Assembly (NCBI GenBank): GCA_031261005.1
Contig: JAISKF010000004.1
Coordinates: forward strand, 1-42,757
From: Enterobacteriaceae bacterium
GTDB lineage: Bacteria; Pseudomonadota; Gammaproteobacteria; Enterobacterales; Enterobacteriaceae
Length of the DNA stretch: 42,757 nucleotides
Direction of reading: 5' to 3'
In this document: positions 29,148 to 37,081 of the stretch, piece after piece
Layout of the letters: each line of letters starts with the position of its first letter
How positions within the stretch are numbered: position 1 is the first letter of the stretch
Made by a program: the position numbers and the translations under genes
The notes under the pieces: generated by a model
The model's database searches: none
What the model saw: the letters and a program-made list of their open reading frames with translations, nothing else
Told to the model about the DNA's origin: nothing

Positions 29148-29711
29148 TCAACGATATGGACTACTCAACGGCACTTCGGCATCAGGTTCGTGTGTAATTC
29201 TGTTACGCAAATCACGGCGAATTATTTCAATCGCCCAGAACCAAACGATATGCCCAAATAATTCAGAGACATACTCATCTAGCGGCAGATGAGCAAGTGA
29301 TGGCGATAATTTTAACAACGGGAAGCTAATCCAGTGTACCGCAATCGTCGCGATAATCCCCGCCATCGCACCCTGCCATAATTTCACTTTAGGAAAAACC
29401 TCCGCCACAAGGCAGTAACCAATGGCAAAAACAAGGGAAAAAGTGATATGCGTAACATGAACCGGATTAATAATATGCTCAGAGAATCGATAAACCACCT
29501 CTGTAGGATCAATCCCTAAGTAATCCCTTAAAAAAAGATAAGGCGGATTAAATTCGTCACGACCGCCGGAAAAAGTCCGCGGCGGTAACGGTACTTCAGC
29601 TCCCCATTTAACAAACGCAGACATCACGCCGCCGATAATACCGACAAAAAAAGCAACACCATACCGACGTCGATTAGGCTCAGTTTTTACAAAAAAATCT
29701 TTTATGCTCAT
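29148..29711 (-). CDS. yagU: YagU-family inner-membrane protein (DUF1440)
   Basis: YagU is an inner-membrane protein linked in E. coli to acid resistance; its molecular role is unknown. I choose the ATG at 29711 ([20 protein letters not shown]), which aligns with E. coli YagU; the longer frame from 29795 has a low-complexity N-terminus. The result is 187 residues (204 in E. coli). Conserved stretches are [66 protein letters not shown] and the C-terminal [26 protein letters not shown]. Three or four membrane helices are seen. It begins the island between gppA and rep. Confidence 0.88.
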   Translation of the reverse strand: MSIKDFFVKTEPNRRRYGVAFFVGIIGGVMSAFVKWGAEVPLPPRTFSGGRDEFNPPYLFLRDYLGIDPTEVVYRFSEHIINPVHVTHITFSLVFAIGYCLVAEVFPKVKLWQGAMAGIIATIAVHWISFPLLKLSPSLAHLPLDEYVSELFGHIVWFWAIEIIRRDLRNRITHEPDAEVPLSSPYR

Positions 29712-29839
29712 AATGTTACAGTCCATAGAAGAATAGGACTTTTTATTATAATACAAATTATGAACAGGTAAATTAGAGGAAATAAAAAGTAGCATAAATC
29801 ATTAAAATTTCTTTATGAAATTGTTAGCAAAAAGTGCGA

Positions 29840-29901
29840 GTAGGGATAGATCCTTATTGCACGAATTGCTCACGGGCTATCTTAGTAAAGCTGACGCTCA
29901 T
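29840..29901 (-). pseudogene. Inverted remnant of a ParE-type toxin gene
   Basis: On the minus strand ATGAGCGTCAGCTTTACTAA and the following bases closely match the first 50 or so nucleotides of the toxin gene at 30392 (ATGAGTGTCAGCTTTACTAA onward). The encoded start MSVSFTKIARE is identical. After that a one-base deletion shifts the frame and gives a stop, and similarity fades near 29840. It is a broken, inverted copy of the neighbouring toxin or of a close paralogue. Confidence 0.7.
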
Positions 29902-30007
29902 CTTTACTAAGTAGCACCCGGCAATATTCAATCATTGCTTCTGTAAGGCTTTGCAAGACAGGGAAGACCAAAGGTAAAACTCGTAATATGGCTTTTGTGC
30001 GTTTCAT
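29882..30007 (-). CDS. 41-residue ORF upstream of the toxin remnant, unknown
   Basis: An ATG at 30007 opens MKRTKAILRVLPLVFPVLQS and closes with SKDERQLY, overlapping the start of the toxin remnant at 29901 in another frame. It sits where an antitoxin gene would be expected for that remnant, but I see no antitoxin similarity. It may be the tail of a lost gene or chance; no ribosome site stands out. Confidence 0.25.
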   Translation of the reverse strand: MKRTKAILRVLPLVFPVLQSLTEAMIEYCRVLLSKDERQLY

Positions 30008-30052
30008 ACATTAATTACAGAAACTAAAAAACCGCCCCTATTCTGGTAATTT

Positions 30053-30096
30053 TTAGCCAAAATAGCTAAAATAATCATTCAAGCTATTTTGGCTAA
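30053..30096. promoter_or_regulatory. Operator of the toxin-antitoxin operon
   Basis: TTAGCCAAAATAGCT (30053-30067) and AGCTATTTTGGCTAA (30082-30096) are a perfect 15-bp inverted repeat with a 14-nt spacer, ending 10 nt before the antitoxin start. Antitoxins of the Phd/YefM and RelB types bind such dyads and repress their own operon, so this is the likely autoregulatory site. Confidence 0.75.
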
Positions 30097-30106
30097 GAGG
30101 TGATGT

Positions 30107-30391
30107 ATGGAAGTGATGTCAGCACAGTTAGCAAAAAATAAATTTGGTGATCTGCTGATAAAAGTACAGCGAGAACCAGTAGAAATTAGCAAACATAATA
30201 AGCGTATTGCTGTTGTCATTTCACCTGATGAATATGACCAGTTTATCCAACTCAAATTACAAAATTTAAAAGTAGTTTTAGCTGAATCCATAGCACAGGC
30301 TAATCGCGGAGAACTCTATAACCTTGATGAGGTATTTGCTCCATTAACGGCTGATGAGCTTAATTTATCCGAAAGTAAGATTAATAAATAG
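30107..30391 (+). CDS. Phd/YefM-type antitoxin
   Basis: The 94-residue protein begins MEVMSAQLAKNKFGDLLIKV and continues EPVEISKHNKRIAVVISPDEY, the DNA-binding N-terminal fold of Phd/YefM antitoxins (A-K-N-x-F-G...P-V-x-I-x-K-x-x-K...V-V-x-S). The C-terminal half, rich in Asp, Glu and Leu, is the likely toxin-neutralising part. AGAGGTG just before the ATG at 30107 supports that start; a second Met three codons on is possible. The stop directly abuts the toxin ATG. It should repress its own promoter through the 15-bp dyad upstream. Confidence 0.85.
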   Translation: MEVMSAQLAKNKFGDLLIKVQREPVEISKHNKRIAVVISPDEYDQFIQLKLQNLKVVLAESIAQANRGELYNLDEVFAPLTADELNLSESKINK

Positions 30392-30691
30392 ATGAGTGTC
30401 AGCTTTACTAAGATCGCCCGTGAGCATATTAGAGCAATAAGAATTTATTCCACCCACCAGTGGGGAAAAGACGTTGCTGAGGCTTATGCAACGTCTTTAC
30501 GTGTAACTATGACGGATATACTTGACCCTCACCCATCATCAGGACGAAATCGTAGTGCTGATCTTCATCTTGGCGTACTAAGTTTTCCTGTAGAAAGTCA
30601 TATTATTTACTATCAAATAGTTGCTACTGGTATTGAAGTACTGGCTGTATTGCATCAGTCGCAAGATCCACATAAACATCTTAATAAATAA
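30392..30691 (+). CDS. ParE/RelE-superfamily toxin
   Basis: The 99-residue protein has the ParE/RelE layout: N-terminal helices (FTKIAREHIRAIRIYSTHQWG), a central RVTMTDILDPHPSSGRN, and C-terminal strands ending VESHIIYYQIVATGIEVLAVLHQSQDP, where V-L-A-V-L-H-x-x-Q-D is typical of ParE-type proteins. ParE members poison gyrase and RelE members cut mRNA; similarity favours ParE, but the target is not certain. The gene starts at the base after the antitoxin stop and ends 32 nt before the first CRISPR repeat. No terminator is seen in between, so transcription may run on into the array. Confidence 0.83.
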   Translation: MSVSFTKIAREHIRAIRIYSTHQWGKDVAEAYATSLRVTMTDILDPHPSSGRNRSADLHLGVLSFPVESHIIYYQIVATGIEVLAVLHQSQDPHKHLNK

Positions 30692-30723
30692 TTTTATTAG
30701 ATTAAGTAATGTTTCATACTTAT

Positions 30724-32211
30724 GTTGTAGTTCTTTCTCTCACCCCGGATTGCTACAATTTAAACGATGGAAACCCGTCAACGGGTTATGTTGTAGTTCC
30801 CTCTCTCACCCCGGATTGCTACAATGAATTAGATTCTAGTTCCGAACAAACGTTGGTTGTAGTTCCCTCTCTCACCCCGGATTGCTACAATGTTGTTGAA
30901 AAAGCTTTAACGCATTTATTCGTTGTAGTTCCCTCTCTCACCCCGGATTGCTACAATCAGATGGTTTATAACTACCTGGCTTGAAATGTTGTAGTTCCCT
31001 CTCTCACCCCGGATTGCTACAATAAAAATAAAATAACGTGTAAATTATGTGGAGTTGTAGTTCCCTCTCTCACCCCGGATTGCTACAATGGTTTTTATTG
31101 TATTTCTATACCAGACGATGTTGTAGTTCCCTCTCTCACCCCGGATTGCTACAATTAGGACCGGCAACAGAACCTAATGCGCCGCGTTGTAGTTCCCTCT
31201 CTCACCCCGGATTGCTACAATTTCTTGAATTGCCAGACGGCGCTTAGACAGGTTGTAGTTCCCTCTCTCACCCCGGATTGCTACAATCATCGGTAAACGG
31301 CGTATCAAGAGAATCAAGTTGTAGTTCCCTCTCTCACCCCGGATTGCTACAATCCTGTTCTATTTCATGCTGTCTGTTTGCCAGTTGTAGTTCCCTCTCT
31401 CACCCCGGATTGCTACAATATATTGAAAAAGTTAAGCGGCGATTTGTTAGTTGTAGTTCCCTCTCTCACCCCGGATTGCTACAATTCGCCTTTGCGAGCG
31501 AAGTCCTCACCGAAAGTTGTAGTTCCCTCTCTCACCCCGGATTGCTACAATTTGTACTCTGTTTCATATGTCACGCACAGTGTTGTAGTTCCCTCTCTCA
31601 CCCCGGATTGCTACAATAGGTCGAGTTGGGCTATTACAGAGTTATGGGTTGTAGTTCCCTCTCTCACCCCGGATTGCTACAATACAAGGTCCGCGCAACC
31701 GGCACAATAGACTGTTGTAGTTCCCTCTCTCACCCCGGATTGCTACAATGGTTGCTCCGCGTTCTCTCTGCGGGTGGACGTTGTAGTTCCCTCTCTCACC
31801 CCGGATTGCTACAATTGTTGCGACGTGCGCTGGAGGGTATCTGATGTTGTAGTTCCCTCTCTCACCCCGGATTGCTACAATATAAAATCATGGTTATCCA
31901 TAGCGTAAACGGTTGTAGTTCCCTCTCTCACCCCGGATTGCTACAATTCTTTACAGTGTCTTTATACATTGAATGATGTTGTAGTTCCCTCTCTCACCCC
32001 GGATTGCTACAATGCTTAGTTTTAGGTATATCACCGTAATAGTGTTGTAGTTCCCTCTCTCACCCCGGATTGCTACAATAGGCTCAGCTCGACAGCGACG
32101 GGTATTACTGTTGTAGTTCCCTCTCTCACCCCGGATTGCTACAATAGACCGTCCAGTGAGACTGCGGCAGGTCAGGTTGTAGTTCCCTCTCTCACCCCGG
32201 ATTGCTACAAT
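30724..32211 (+). CRISPR. Type II-C CRISPR array, 23 repeats and 22 spacers
   Basis: Repeats of 36 nt start every 66 bases from 30724 to 32176, so all 22 spacers are exactly 30 nt. The repeat starts GTTGTAGTTCCCTCTCTCAC and ends CCCGGATTGCTACAAT. It resembles the Neisseria type II-C repeat, which also starts GTTGTAG and ends TGCTACAAT. The first repeat (30724-30759) differs at positions 11-12 (CC to TT); those I checked otherwise are uniform. The 3' end TGCTACAAT is an extended -10 promoter box pointing into each spacer, as shown for Neisseria, so crRNAs are probably made on the plus strand from each repeat. All spacers look different, and none was traced to a source here. Short ORFs across the array are artefacts of the repeats. 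Confidence 0.98.
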
Positions 32212-32222
32212 ACAGGCACGCT

Positions 32223-32262
32223 AAACCCGCACCAGACAAGCGCTGGCGCGGGTTTTCTTTTT
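32223..32262 (+). terminator. Terminator at the end of the CRISPR array
   Basis: AAACCCGC pairs with GCGGGTTT and, inside it, CCAG pairs with CTGG across one mismatch. A T-rich tail (TTTTCTTTTT) follows. It lies 11 nt after the last repeat and just before the convergent end of cas2, and supports plus-strand transcription of the array. Confidence 0.85.
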
Positions 32263-32273
32263 GAAAAAATGGA

Positions 32274-32606
32274 TTAAAACAGCAGCATTTGATTAGCGTT
32301 AACCTGCTTTTCTTGAAAACGAGGCTTGCCGACTAATAATTTTGTTCCCGCATATTGCTTTTCTGTCACGGTAATAACACGGACAGAACCTTCAGGCGGG
32401 AGTTGAATCATCAAGCGCTGCATATGTTTTTCTTCTGCATCGCGCCCGTTCAATATTCGACCATAAACCGAATACTGAATCATGTCATAACCATCATTAA
32501 GCAAAAATCGATGAAATAGCGTATAAGCACGCCGTTCGGCTTTAGTTGTGGTAGGTAAATCAAAGAATACGATCATACGCATAAATCTTCTCGTCTCCTG
32601 TCCCAT
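32274..32606 (-). CDS. cas2: CRISPR-associated endoribonuclease/adaptation protein Cas2
   Basis: Cas2 forms the structural core of the Cas1-Cas2 integrase that inserts new spacers. The 110-residue protein has the ferredoxin-like start FMRMIVFFDLPTTTKAERRA with the conserved Asp after the first strand, RFLLNDGYDMIQYSVYGRIL, and a C-terminal tail (VGKPRFQEKQVNANQMLLF) like that of type II-C Cas2. It is the last gene of the cas operon and ends about 60 nt from the array, in convergent orientation. It follows cas1 after 17 nt. Confidence 0.93.
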   Translation of the reverse strand: MGQETRRFMRMIVFFDLPTTTKAERRAYTLFHRFLLNDGYDMIQYSVYGRILNGRDAEEKHMQRLMIQLPPEGSVRVITVTEKQYAGTKLLVGKPRFQEKQVNANQMLLF

Positions 32607-32623
32607 AACTGATACCTGTCTGC

Positions 32624-33541
32624 TTATTCACGTAATTGATGCAACGCTAATCCAGTGATAATCGGCAATTCTAAGCCGTTCAATTCATCACTTTCATAAC
32701 AGCGCACCAGACTTTCTACCACCTGCTCAATGGCTGACAATACCGACATCATTCCACGCGGCATTTTTATATCGATATGAAGTAACTGGACTAATTCCGC
32801 TTTATCGTAAGTAGAAAATTCGTCGGGGATTTGCCCGTGATTTCTTTTTAATTGTTGAGTGACATGGAGATCCACTAACGGACGGAATGGCTCAATAATG
32901 TCATCAGCTAAATTAAACGCATTTTGTTCACTGGCATGAAATATTCCTAATGATGGAAATAATCCATGCGCCACCAATCCACGAGCGATAGTGCCGCGCA
33001 AAATTGAGTAGCCATAATTAAGTGAAGCATTTACCCAGTTATCTTGACTGCGATAAAAGCCTTGCCAAAAAAGACGCGGAAAATAATAGGCGCTCGCCTG
33101 TGCCTCTAAATTATCAGGATCTCCCGAACGCAAACGACGAGCAAAACGCTTTAATTCTTCAACACCATCTTGATGATTCAATGCCAGACAAATCGCTTGA
33201 TTTTCAATCTTTCGCTGAATAATTTTCGCCCATAACTGTTTAGTAAACGGGCGCGACAATTGCATTTGCAAACGTAATAACTTCGTCGCACGAGTATGCT
33301 GTAAATAAGGTAAAAACACACCGTTAGGGTGATGAGCATCATCGGTTGAAAACAGGCTAATACCATATTCAGCACAAGCCGCCAGTACAGGGTGAGTCAG
33401 CGTAATTTGGCGGTGATGTAATACGATCACCGCTATATCTTCAAATGGCACATGCACTGTTTCTTCCTGATCAATTCTTAACGAAAAATGATCACGTTTT
33501 AGCTGTGCCGGTTTCGAGATAATCACACTACGCCAGACCAC
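32624..33541 (-). CDS. cas1: CRISPR-associated integrase Cas1 (type II)
   Basis: Cas1 catalyses spacer integration. The 305-residue protein has the N-terminal beta-domain (WRSVIISKPAQLKRDHFSLRI, VPFEDIAVIVLHHRQITLTH) and the C-terminal helical catalytic domain. The probable metal ligands are Glu in NLEAQASAYYFPRLF, His in GIFHASEQNAFNLADD and Asp in that same segment, followed by IIEPFRPLVDLHV, a pattern typical of Cas1. GTIARGLVAHGLFPSLG is also conserved. It overlaps the 3' end of cas9 by 14 nt and precedes cas2, the order of type II-C loci. No csn2 or cas4 is present. Confidence 0.95.
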   Translation of the reverse strand: MVWRSVIISKPAQLKRDHFSLRIDQEETVHVPFEDIAVIVLHHRQITLTHPVLAACAEYGISLFSTDDAHHPNGVFLPYLQHTRATKLLRLQMQLSRPFTKQLWAKIIQRKIENQAICLALNHQDGVEELKRFARRLRSGDPDNLEAQASAYYFPRLFWQGFYRSQDNWVNASLNYGYSILRGTIARGLVAHGLFPSLGIFHASEQNAFNLADDIIEPFRPLVDLHVTQQLKRNHGQIPDEFSTYDKAELVQLLHIDIKMPRGMMSVLSAIEQVVESLVRCYESDELNGLELPIITGLALHQLRE

Positions 33542-36500
33542 GCCTTACCTCGTCTTTCGCCGGATAGATACGACCTAATACATCGACCTGATATTTTTCA
33601 AAAGAAATAATCCCCGTCTTTAAACCAAGACTAGTCCATGAACCTTGCCAATTTTTACCATTATTAATAGCGGCATTATTATCGTGTGATTTTATAGTTA
33701 TTGTTGCCGTAGCCACACCAAGCCCAGCAAAATATCCAAAGTAAATTTTATCTCTTGTCTCTAGCCTCACCGCATCATTCAAACAAAGCGAAAACCGGAA
33801 AGTAAAACTTTCATCAACGAAGACCCATTGATTGCGTGATTTCCCTTGAGTTGCCGCCCGACTTGGTAACTCAGCGCCTTTTTTGCGATCACTTTGATAA
33901 ATTGGAATTAAAAAGTATTTACCGCCTTTCTCAAATACATCAACCCGCCACATACTGGCTTGATCAGCAATCCCGCCGCGAACTGCCACGCCGCCTTTTT
34001 GCACAGAAAAGACTTTTACTGTCCGAATCAATGGTCCATTACTACCATCAACTAACGGTTTATATACCGGTTCAGCAAACGCTTTTTTACCATCACCGCC
34101 AAAAGCCTCTAAGCGTTCTCGCAATACGTTAACTAAACCTTCATTTCTCGGATCATCTAAACCAACCATCACATCATCATTCGGTTTTCCGCTGTCTTTA
34201 AATGGTGTTAAATGACTCAGTTTCAGATTGGCAAGCGGCATACGAACCGTGCTTTTTTCTTCCGCTAAATATTTCGCAGAACGAATCGTTTCCTGATGCA
34301 CCGCGCCATCATTACGGCGTTTAGGCATGCGTGAGATCCATATCGGCTTAACCGATTGAATATCTTGTTCCTGATAATGAGTAATTCCAGATATTTCATC
34401 TTTTACATTGGCTTTTAATCTTGCCCGAACTTCTTCGCCAAAATTTTCCCACGGCTCAGGGAAATGTGTTTTTTGATGATGTAAGACTTCACCGGTCTCT
34501 TTATTAATCACGTGCCCGCTGTAAATAATCTCTAAACACTCTTTTTGCCGCGAAAAATCACTAACGCGTTTAATGAGCGCATGGCTTGCCGCAGCAATAA
34601 CACAAGCGTCCATCGCATGATGGCGATCACTTTCATTACGATCTTTCATCAAGCCCCAACGAGCGCGGAGGAATCCGGTAAATCCGCCAGCCGGAGTCAG
34701 AACGGGGGTTTTATTTTCTGTATCATTAAATTGTGCAAATTTAAGATGTTGTTTAATAAAATTTGCCAAAAAACGGGTAATGTAACGTGTATCGACTAAA
34801 TTACGCTCAGAGAATTCTTTCTCCGATTTTTCACCGAAATCTTTGCGTAATAAGCGCTCACGTTTAGCCTGACGGAAACTTTTATTACCCTGCACCCACG
34901 ATTCAAACTCGCGCCAGCGATCACTTTGATTCTTTCCGTCAAGATATTCGTAAGGCGTTTTATTTTGCTTTTCCTGATTCTCTTTGGTTAATACCAATAC
35001 TTTATTATTAAGAGAATTATCAAAAGAACGCGAATACGGCAATATATGCTCAACCTCAACATAATGCGCTTCGAGTAAACGGCTAAGATCGATAGGTTTC
35101 AAACTATAGGCTGATTTTCCATGCTGCTCTTTATACATACGATACTTGAGCAAATCCTTTGGCTTAGGTTCGCCCATATGAGGAAAATCTTCTTTAAATA
35201 ACTTAATTGATGCCTGTCGATTATCGGCAAACTCTTTCTGTTCCCGCTCAATTTTCTTTCGTTCTGCAAATGGCTTGGATAAATCTCTGGCAGTCTCAAT
35301 ATGAATGGCATACGGACTACCATATTTTTCGATTAATGCATTGACTACTTTTCGGGCTTGATTTAGTGATCGAAACACCACCGGATTACGTACATCAGTA
35401 TATTCAATGTGCGGCAGAAATTTTTCTGAGCCGCCGGAATGGAACTCACTATGTTGATAACCCACAGCAGCACAGGCTTCATCATAGCGTTTTCCCTGCT
35501 CCATCAATGGCACAATTTTTTCTAACGCTTTACGCGATAAGTTAATAAAACCGGAGAACGAGACAGATAACAGCGCCTCTGATTCAGCATCACTACAACC
35601 TAATTTTTGTAATGCTTCGCGTAACTCGCTATCGGTTTTATAAATACTTAAAGCAACACCGACACTATCCAAAAATGCGGATAATACGGGTTTTGGTTCT
35701 GAACTGCGTTTCAACCAATCGCTGGCAATTCCTGCTTTTTCGTAAGTTTTACGCAACTCATGAAATGATTGAGCTAAAAAGAGTTTTTCATCTTCGGCTT
35801 TATCACCTTTACGGTAATAATCCAGCCCGTTAAATTTAGCTTCTGGATTAAAACCTAAATGTTTATCCAATAATTTACGAACCTGCTTATAGCTGATCGT
35901 CGTTTGCTCATAAGGTAAATTGAGTAGCAAATTACGTTCAGCTTCATTAAGAGCACGCCGTTCACCATATTCACTAATGCGTAAATTATTTAACCGCGTT
36001 AACCAAACAAAACGCTCTGCGGTATAGGTATTTTTCGCTAAACGATATTCTGTTTTTTCTAATGTGCAGAGTCCTACCATGCGTAACATTTGCTTGCCGG
36101 ATAATGCCTCTTTTTGCTGCCAGAAGAGATCATCAACTCTTTTTTGCAGTGTTTCCGATGTATAGGGATTGCCCGATTTACGCTGACATTCAAACAATAA
36201 ATTCAGCTCTTCGCGTAATAACTTACGGTAAAAACTATTTTTATAACTTCCTGCTTTATTGCGTTTCGCCTGCTCGAACTCCTCATCACGAGCGACCATT
36301 TCACCTATCGAACGATAACCTTTTTCTTCAAATAATTTTTTTGTGCGATGTACACCAGCAGTCAGTTTTCCGCCCTCTGATTTACTGTCATCTGATTCTT
36401 CGGTTTTACGGGCAGCATAAAAACCGCGGTGTTTAGTAAGGTGATACAACACTCTGCCCCACTCGGAAGCGGTCAATTGGCGATCCAGTCCCTCCGCACG

Positions 36501-36851
36501 CAGCGTCCACAAATCTTTATCCTGCGCTTGAGTTAAAAAATGCTGCTCACTCGCATCAGGAAACAGCCCTTCATCACGTAACACTCGCCGTAATTTTTTT
36601 AAGCGCTGTACCCGACGATTTAAACGCCGACGCATCCCTCTGGCTAAACGGCGCGCTAAATTCAGCGGTTCGCCTGTTTTTCCCTCTTCGGCAGCATCAA
36701 ACATACGCACACCAAGATCGACAATAATACCCGCTGATTTTTCCGGCGATATTGTACGATCTTCCAATACAGCCCAACCGACTGAGGCAATACCAATATC
36801 GAGACCAAATGTCAGTTTTTTGTTTTGAGCGCAGGCATGTTTTTCTTGCAT
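33528..36851 (-). CDS. cas9: Type II-C Cas9 endonuclease
   Basis: Cas9 uses crRNA and tracrRNA to cut target DNA with RuvC and HNH. I place the start at the ATG at 36851: GAAGGA lies 9 nt upstream, and RuvC-I follows (LTFGLDIGIASVGWAV, Asp18). The ORF extends 27 codons further to 36932, but that part is the reverse of the tracrRNA anti-repeat. The protein is 1107 residues, compact like Neisseria Cas9. Then come the Arg-rich bridge helix (about 65-92), RuvC-II (YAIHIETARD, Glu519), HNH (VEVEHILPYSRSF, Glu601-His602, with Asn625 in TKEN), RuvC-III (DRHHAMDACVIA, Asp748) and a C-terminal PAM-interacting region. Glu601 stands where Asp is usual; whether HNH cutting is affected is unknown. The stop overlaps cas1. 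The PAM cannot be read from sequence. Confidence 0.96.
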   Translation of the reverse strand: MQEKHACAQNKKLTFGLDIGIASVGWAVLEDRTISPEKSAGIIVDLGVRMFDAAEEGKTGEPLNLARRLARGMRRRLNRRVQRLKKLRRVLRDEGLFPDASEQHFLTQAQDKDLWTLRAEGLDRQLTASEWGRVLYHLTKHRGFYAARKTEESDDSKSEGGKLTAGVHRTKKLFEEKGYRSIGEMVARDEEFEQAKRNKAGSYKNSFYRKLLREELNLLFECQRKSGNPYTSETLQKRVDDLFWQQKEALSGKQMLRMVGLCTLEKTEYRLAKNTYTAERFVWLTRLNNLRISEYGERRALNEAERNLLLNLPYEQTTISYKQVRKLLDKHLGFNPEAKFNGLDYYRKGDKAEDEKLFLAQSFHELRKTYEKAGIASDWLKRSSEPKPVLSAFLDSVGVALSIYKTDSELREALQKLGCSDAESEALLSVSFSGFINLSRKALEKIVPLMEQGKRYDEACAAVGYQHSEFHSGGSEKFLPHIEYTDVRNPVVFRSLNQARKVVNALIEKYGSPYAIHIETARDLSKPFAERKKIEREQKEFADNRQASIKLFKEDFPHMGEPKPKDLLKYRMYKEQHGKSAYSLKPIDLSRLLEAHYVEVEHILPYSRSFDNSLNNKVLVLTKENQEKQNKTPYEYLDGKNQSDRWREFESWVQGNKSFRQAKRERLLRKDFGEKSEKEFSERNLVDTRYITRFLANFIKQHLKFAQFNDTENKTPVLTPAGGFTGFLRARWGLMKDRNESDRHHAMDACVIAAASHALIKRVSDFSRQKECLEIIYSGHVINKETGEVLHHQKTHFPEPWENFGEEVRARLKANVKDEISGITHYQEQDIQSVKPIWISRMPKRRNDGAVHQETIRSAKYLAEEKSTVRMPLANLKLSHLTPFKDSGKPNDDVMVGLDDPRNEGLVNVLRERLEAFGGDGKKAFAEPVYKPLVDGSNGPLIRTVKVFSVQKGGVAVRGGIADQASMWRVDVFEKGGKYFLIPIYQSDRKKGAELPSRAATQGKSRNQWVFVDESFTFRFSLCLNDAVRLETRDKIYFGYFAGLGVATATITIKSHDNNAAINNGKNWQGSWTSLGLKTGIISFEKYQVDVLGRIYPAKDEVRRGLA

Positions 36852-36884
36852 ATCCGTGATTCCTTCAGTTAGCATAACCAGCAT

Positions 36885-36988
36885 ATTGTGGTTATCCGGG
36901 GTGAGAGCCGTTACTACAATAAGCGTTTCCATGTAAATGGATTCAGCGTAATCAGCCCAGTTGAGAAATCGACTGGGCTTTTCATTTT
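36885..36988 (+). ncRNA. tracrRNA of the type II-C system
   Basis: 36885-36920 is a 36-nt anti-repeat complementary to the CRISPR repeat at 28 of 36 positions, with an unbroken 14-bp block (ATCCGGGGTGAGAG) and a bulge (CCGTT) before ACTACAAT, as in the Neisseria tracrRNA (GAGAACCGTTGCTACAAT from memory). Next is a small hairpin, TCCAT-GTAA-ATGGA, then a terminator with stem AGCCCAGT / ACTGGGCT (36954-36979) and a T-rich tail. The gene points away from cas9, on the same strand as the array. A possible promoter is TTGCAT at 36846 and TAGCAT at 36870, 18 nt apart, which would lie across the cas9 start. The 5' end is therefore uncertain. Confidence 0.88.
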
Positions 36989-37081
36989 GTTTCTGAAAAA
37001 TTGTTTAATAGCATATTGATATATAGATAAAGAACTTAGATCTCTATCCCAAATATTATCTATTTATATGACTAATTTCTT

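Noticed and set aside
30760..30789. The ACCCGT/ACGGGT dyad in the first spacer as a terminator
   Set aside because: It is only 6 bp with a 2-nt loop and no T tract; more likely part of the captured target sequence.
30709..31844. Several ORFs of 66-113 codons across the CRISPR array with repeated peptides such as VVVPSLTPDCYN and CSSLSHPGLLQ
   Set aside because: They are translations of the 36-nt repeat, which with 30-nt spacers keeps frame every 66 nt. No ribosome sites and no protein-like spacer parts.
33836..36436. Plus-strand ORFs of 73-124 codons opposite cas9
   Set aside because: They are shadow frames antisense to conserved Cas9 domains and have no separate support as anti-CRISPR or other genes.
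36852..36932. The first 27 codons of the longest cas9 frame
   Set aside because: This part is antisense to the tracrRNA anti-repeat, lacks a ribosome site at 36932, and a good one precedes the ATG at 36851.
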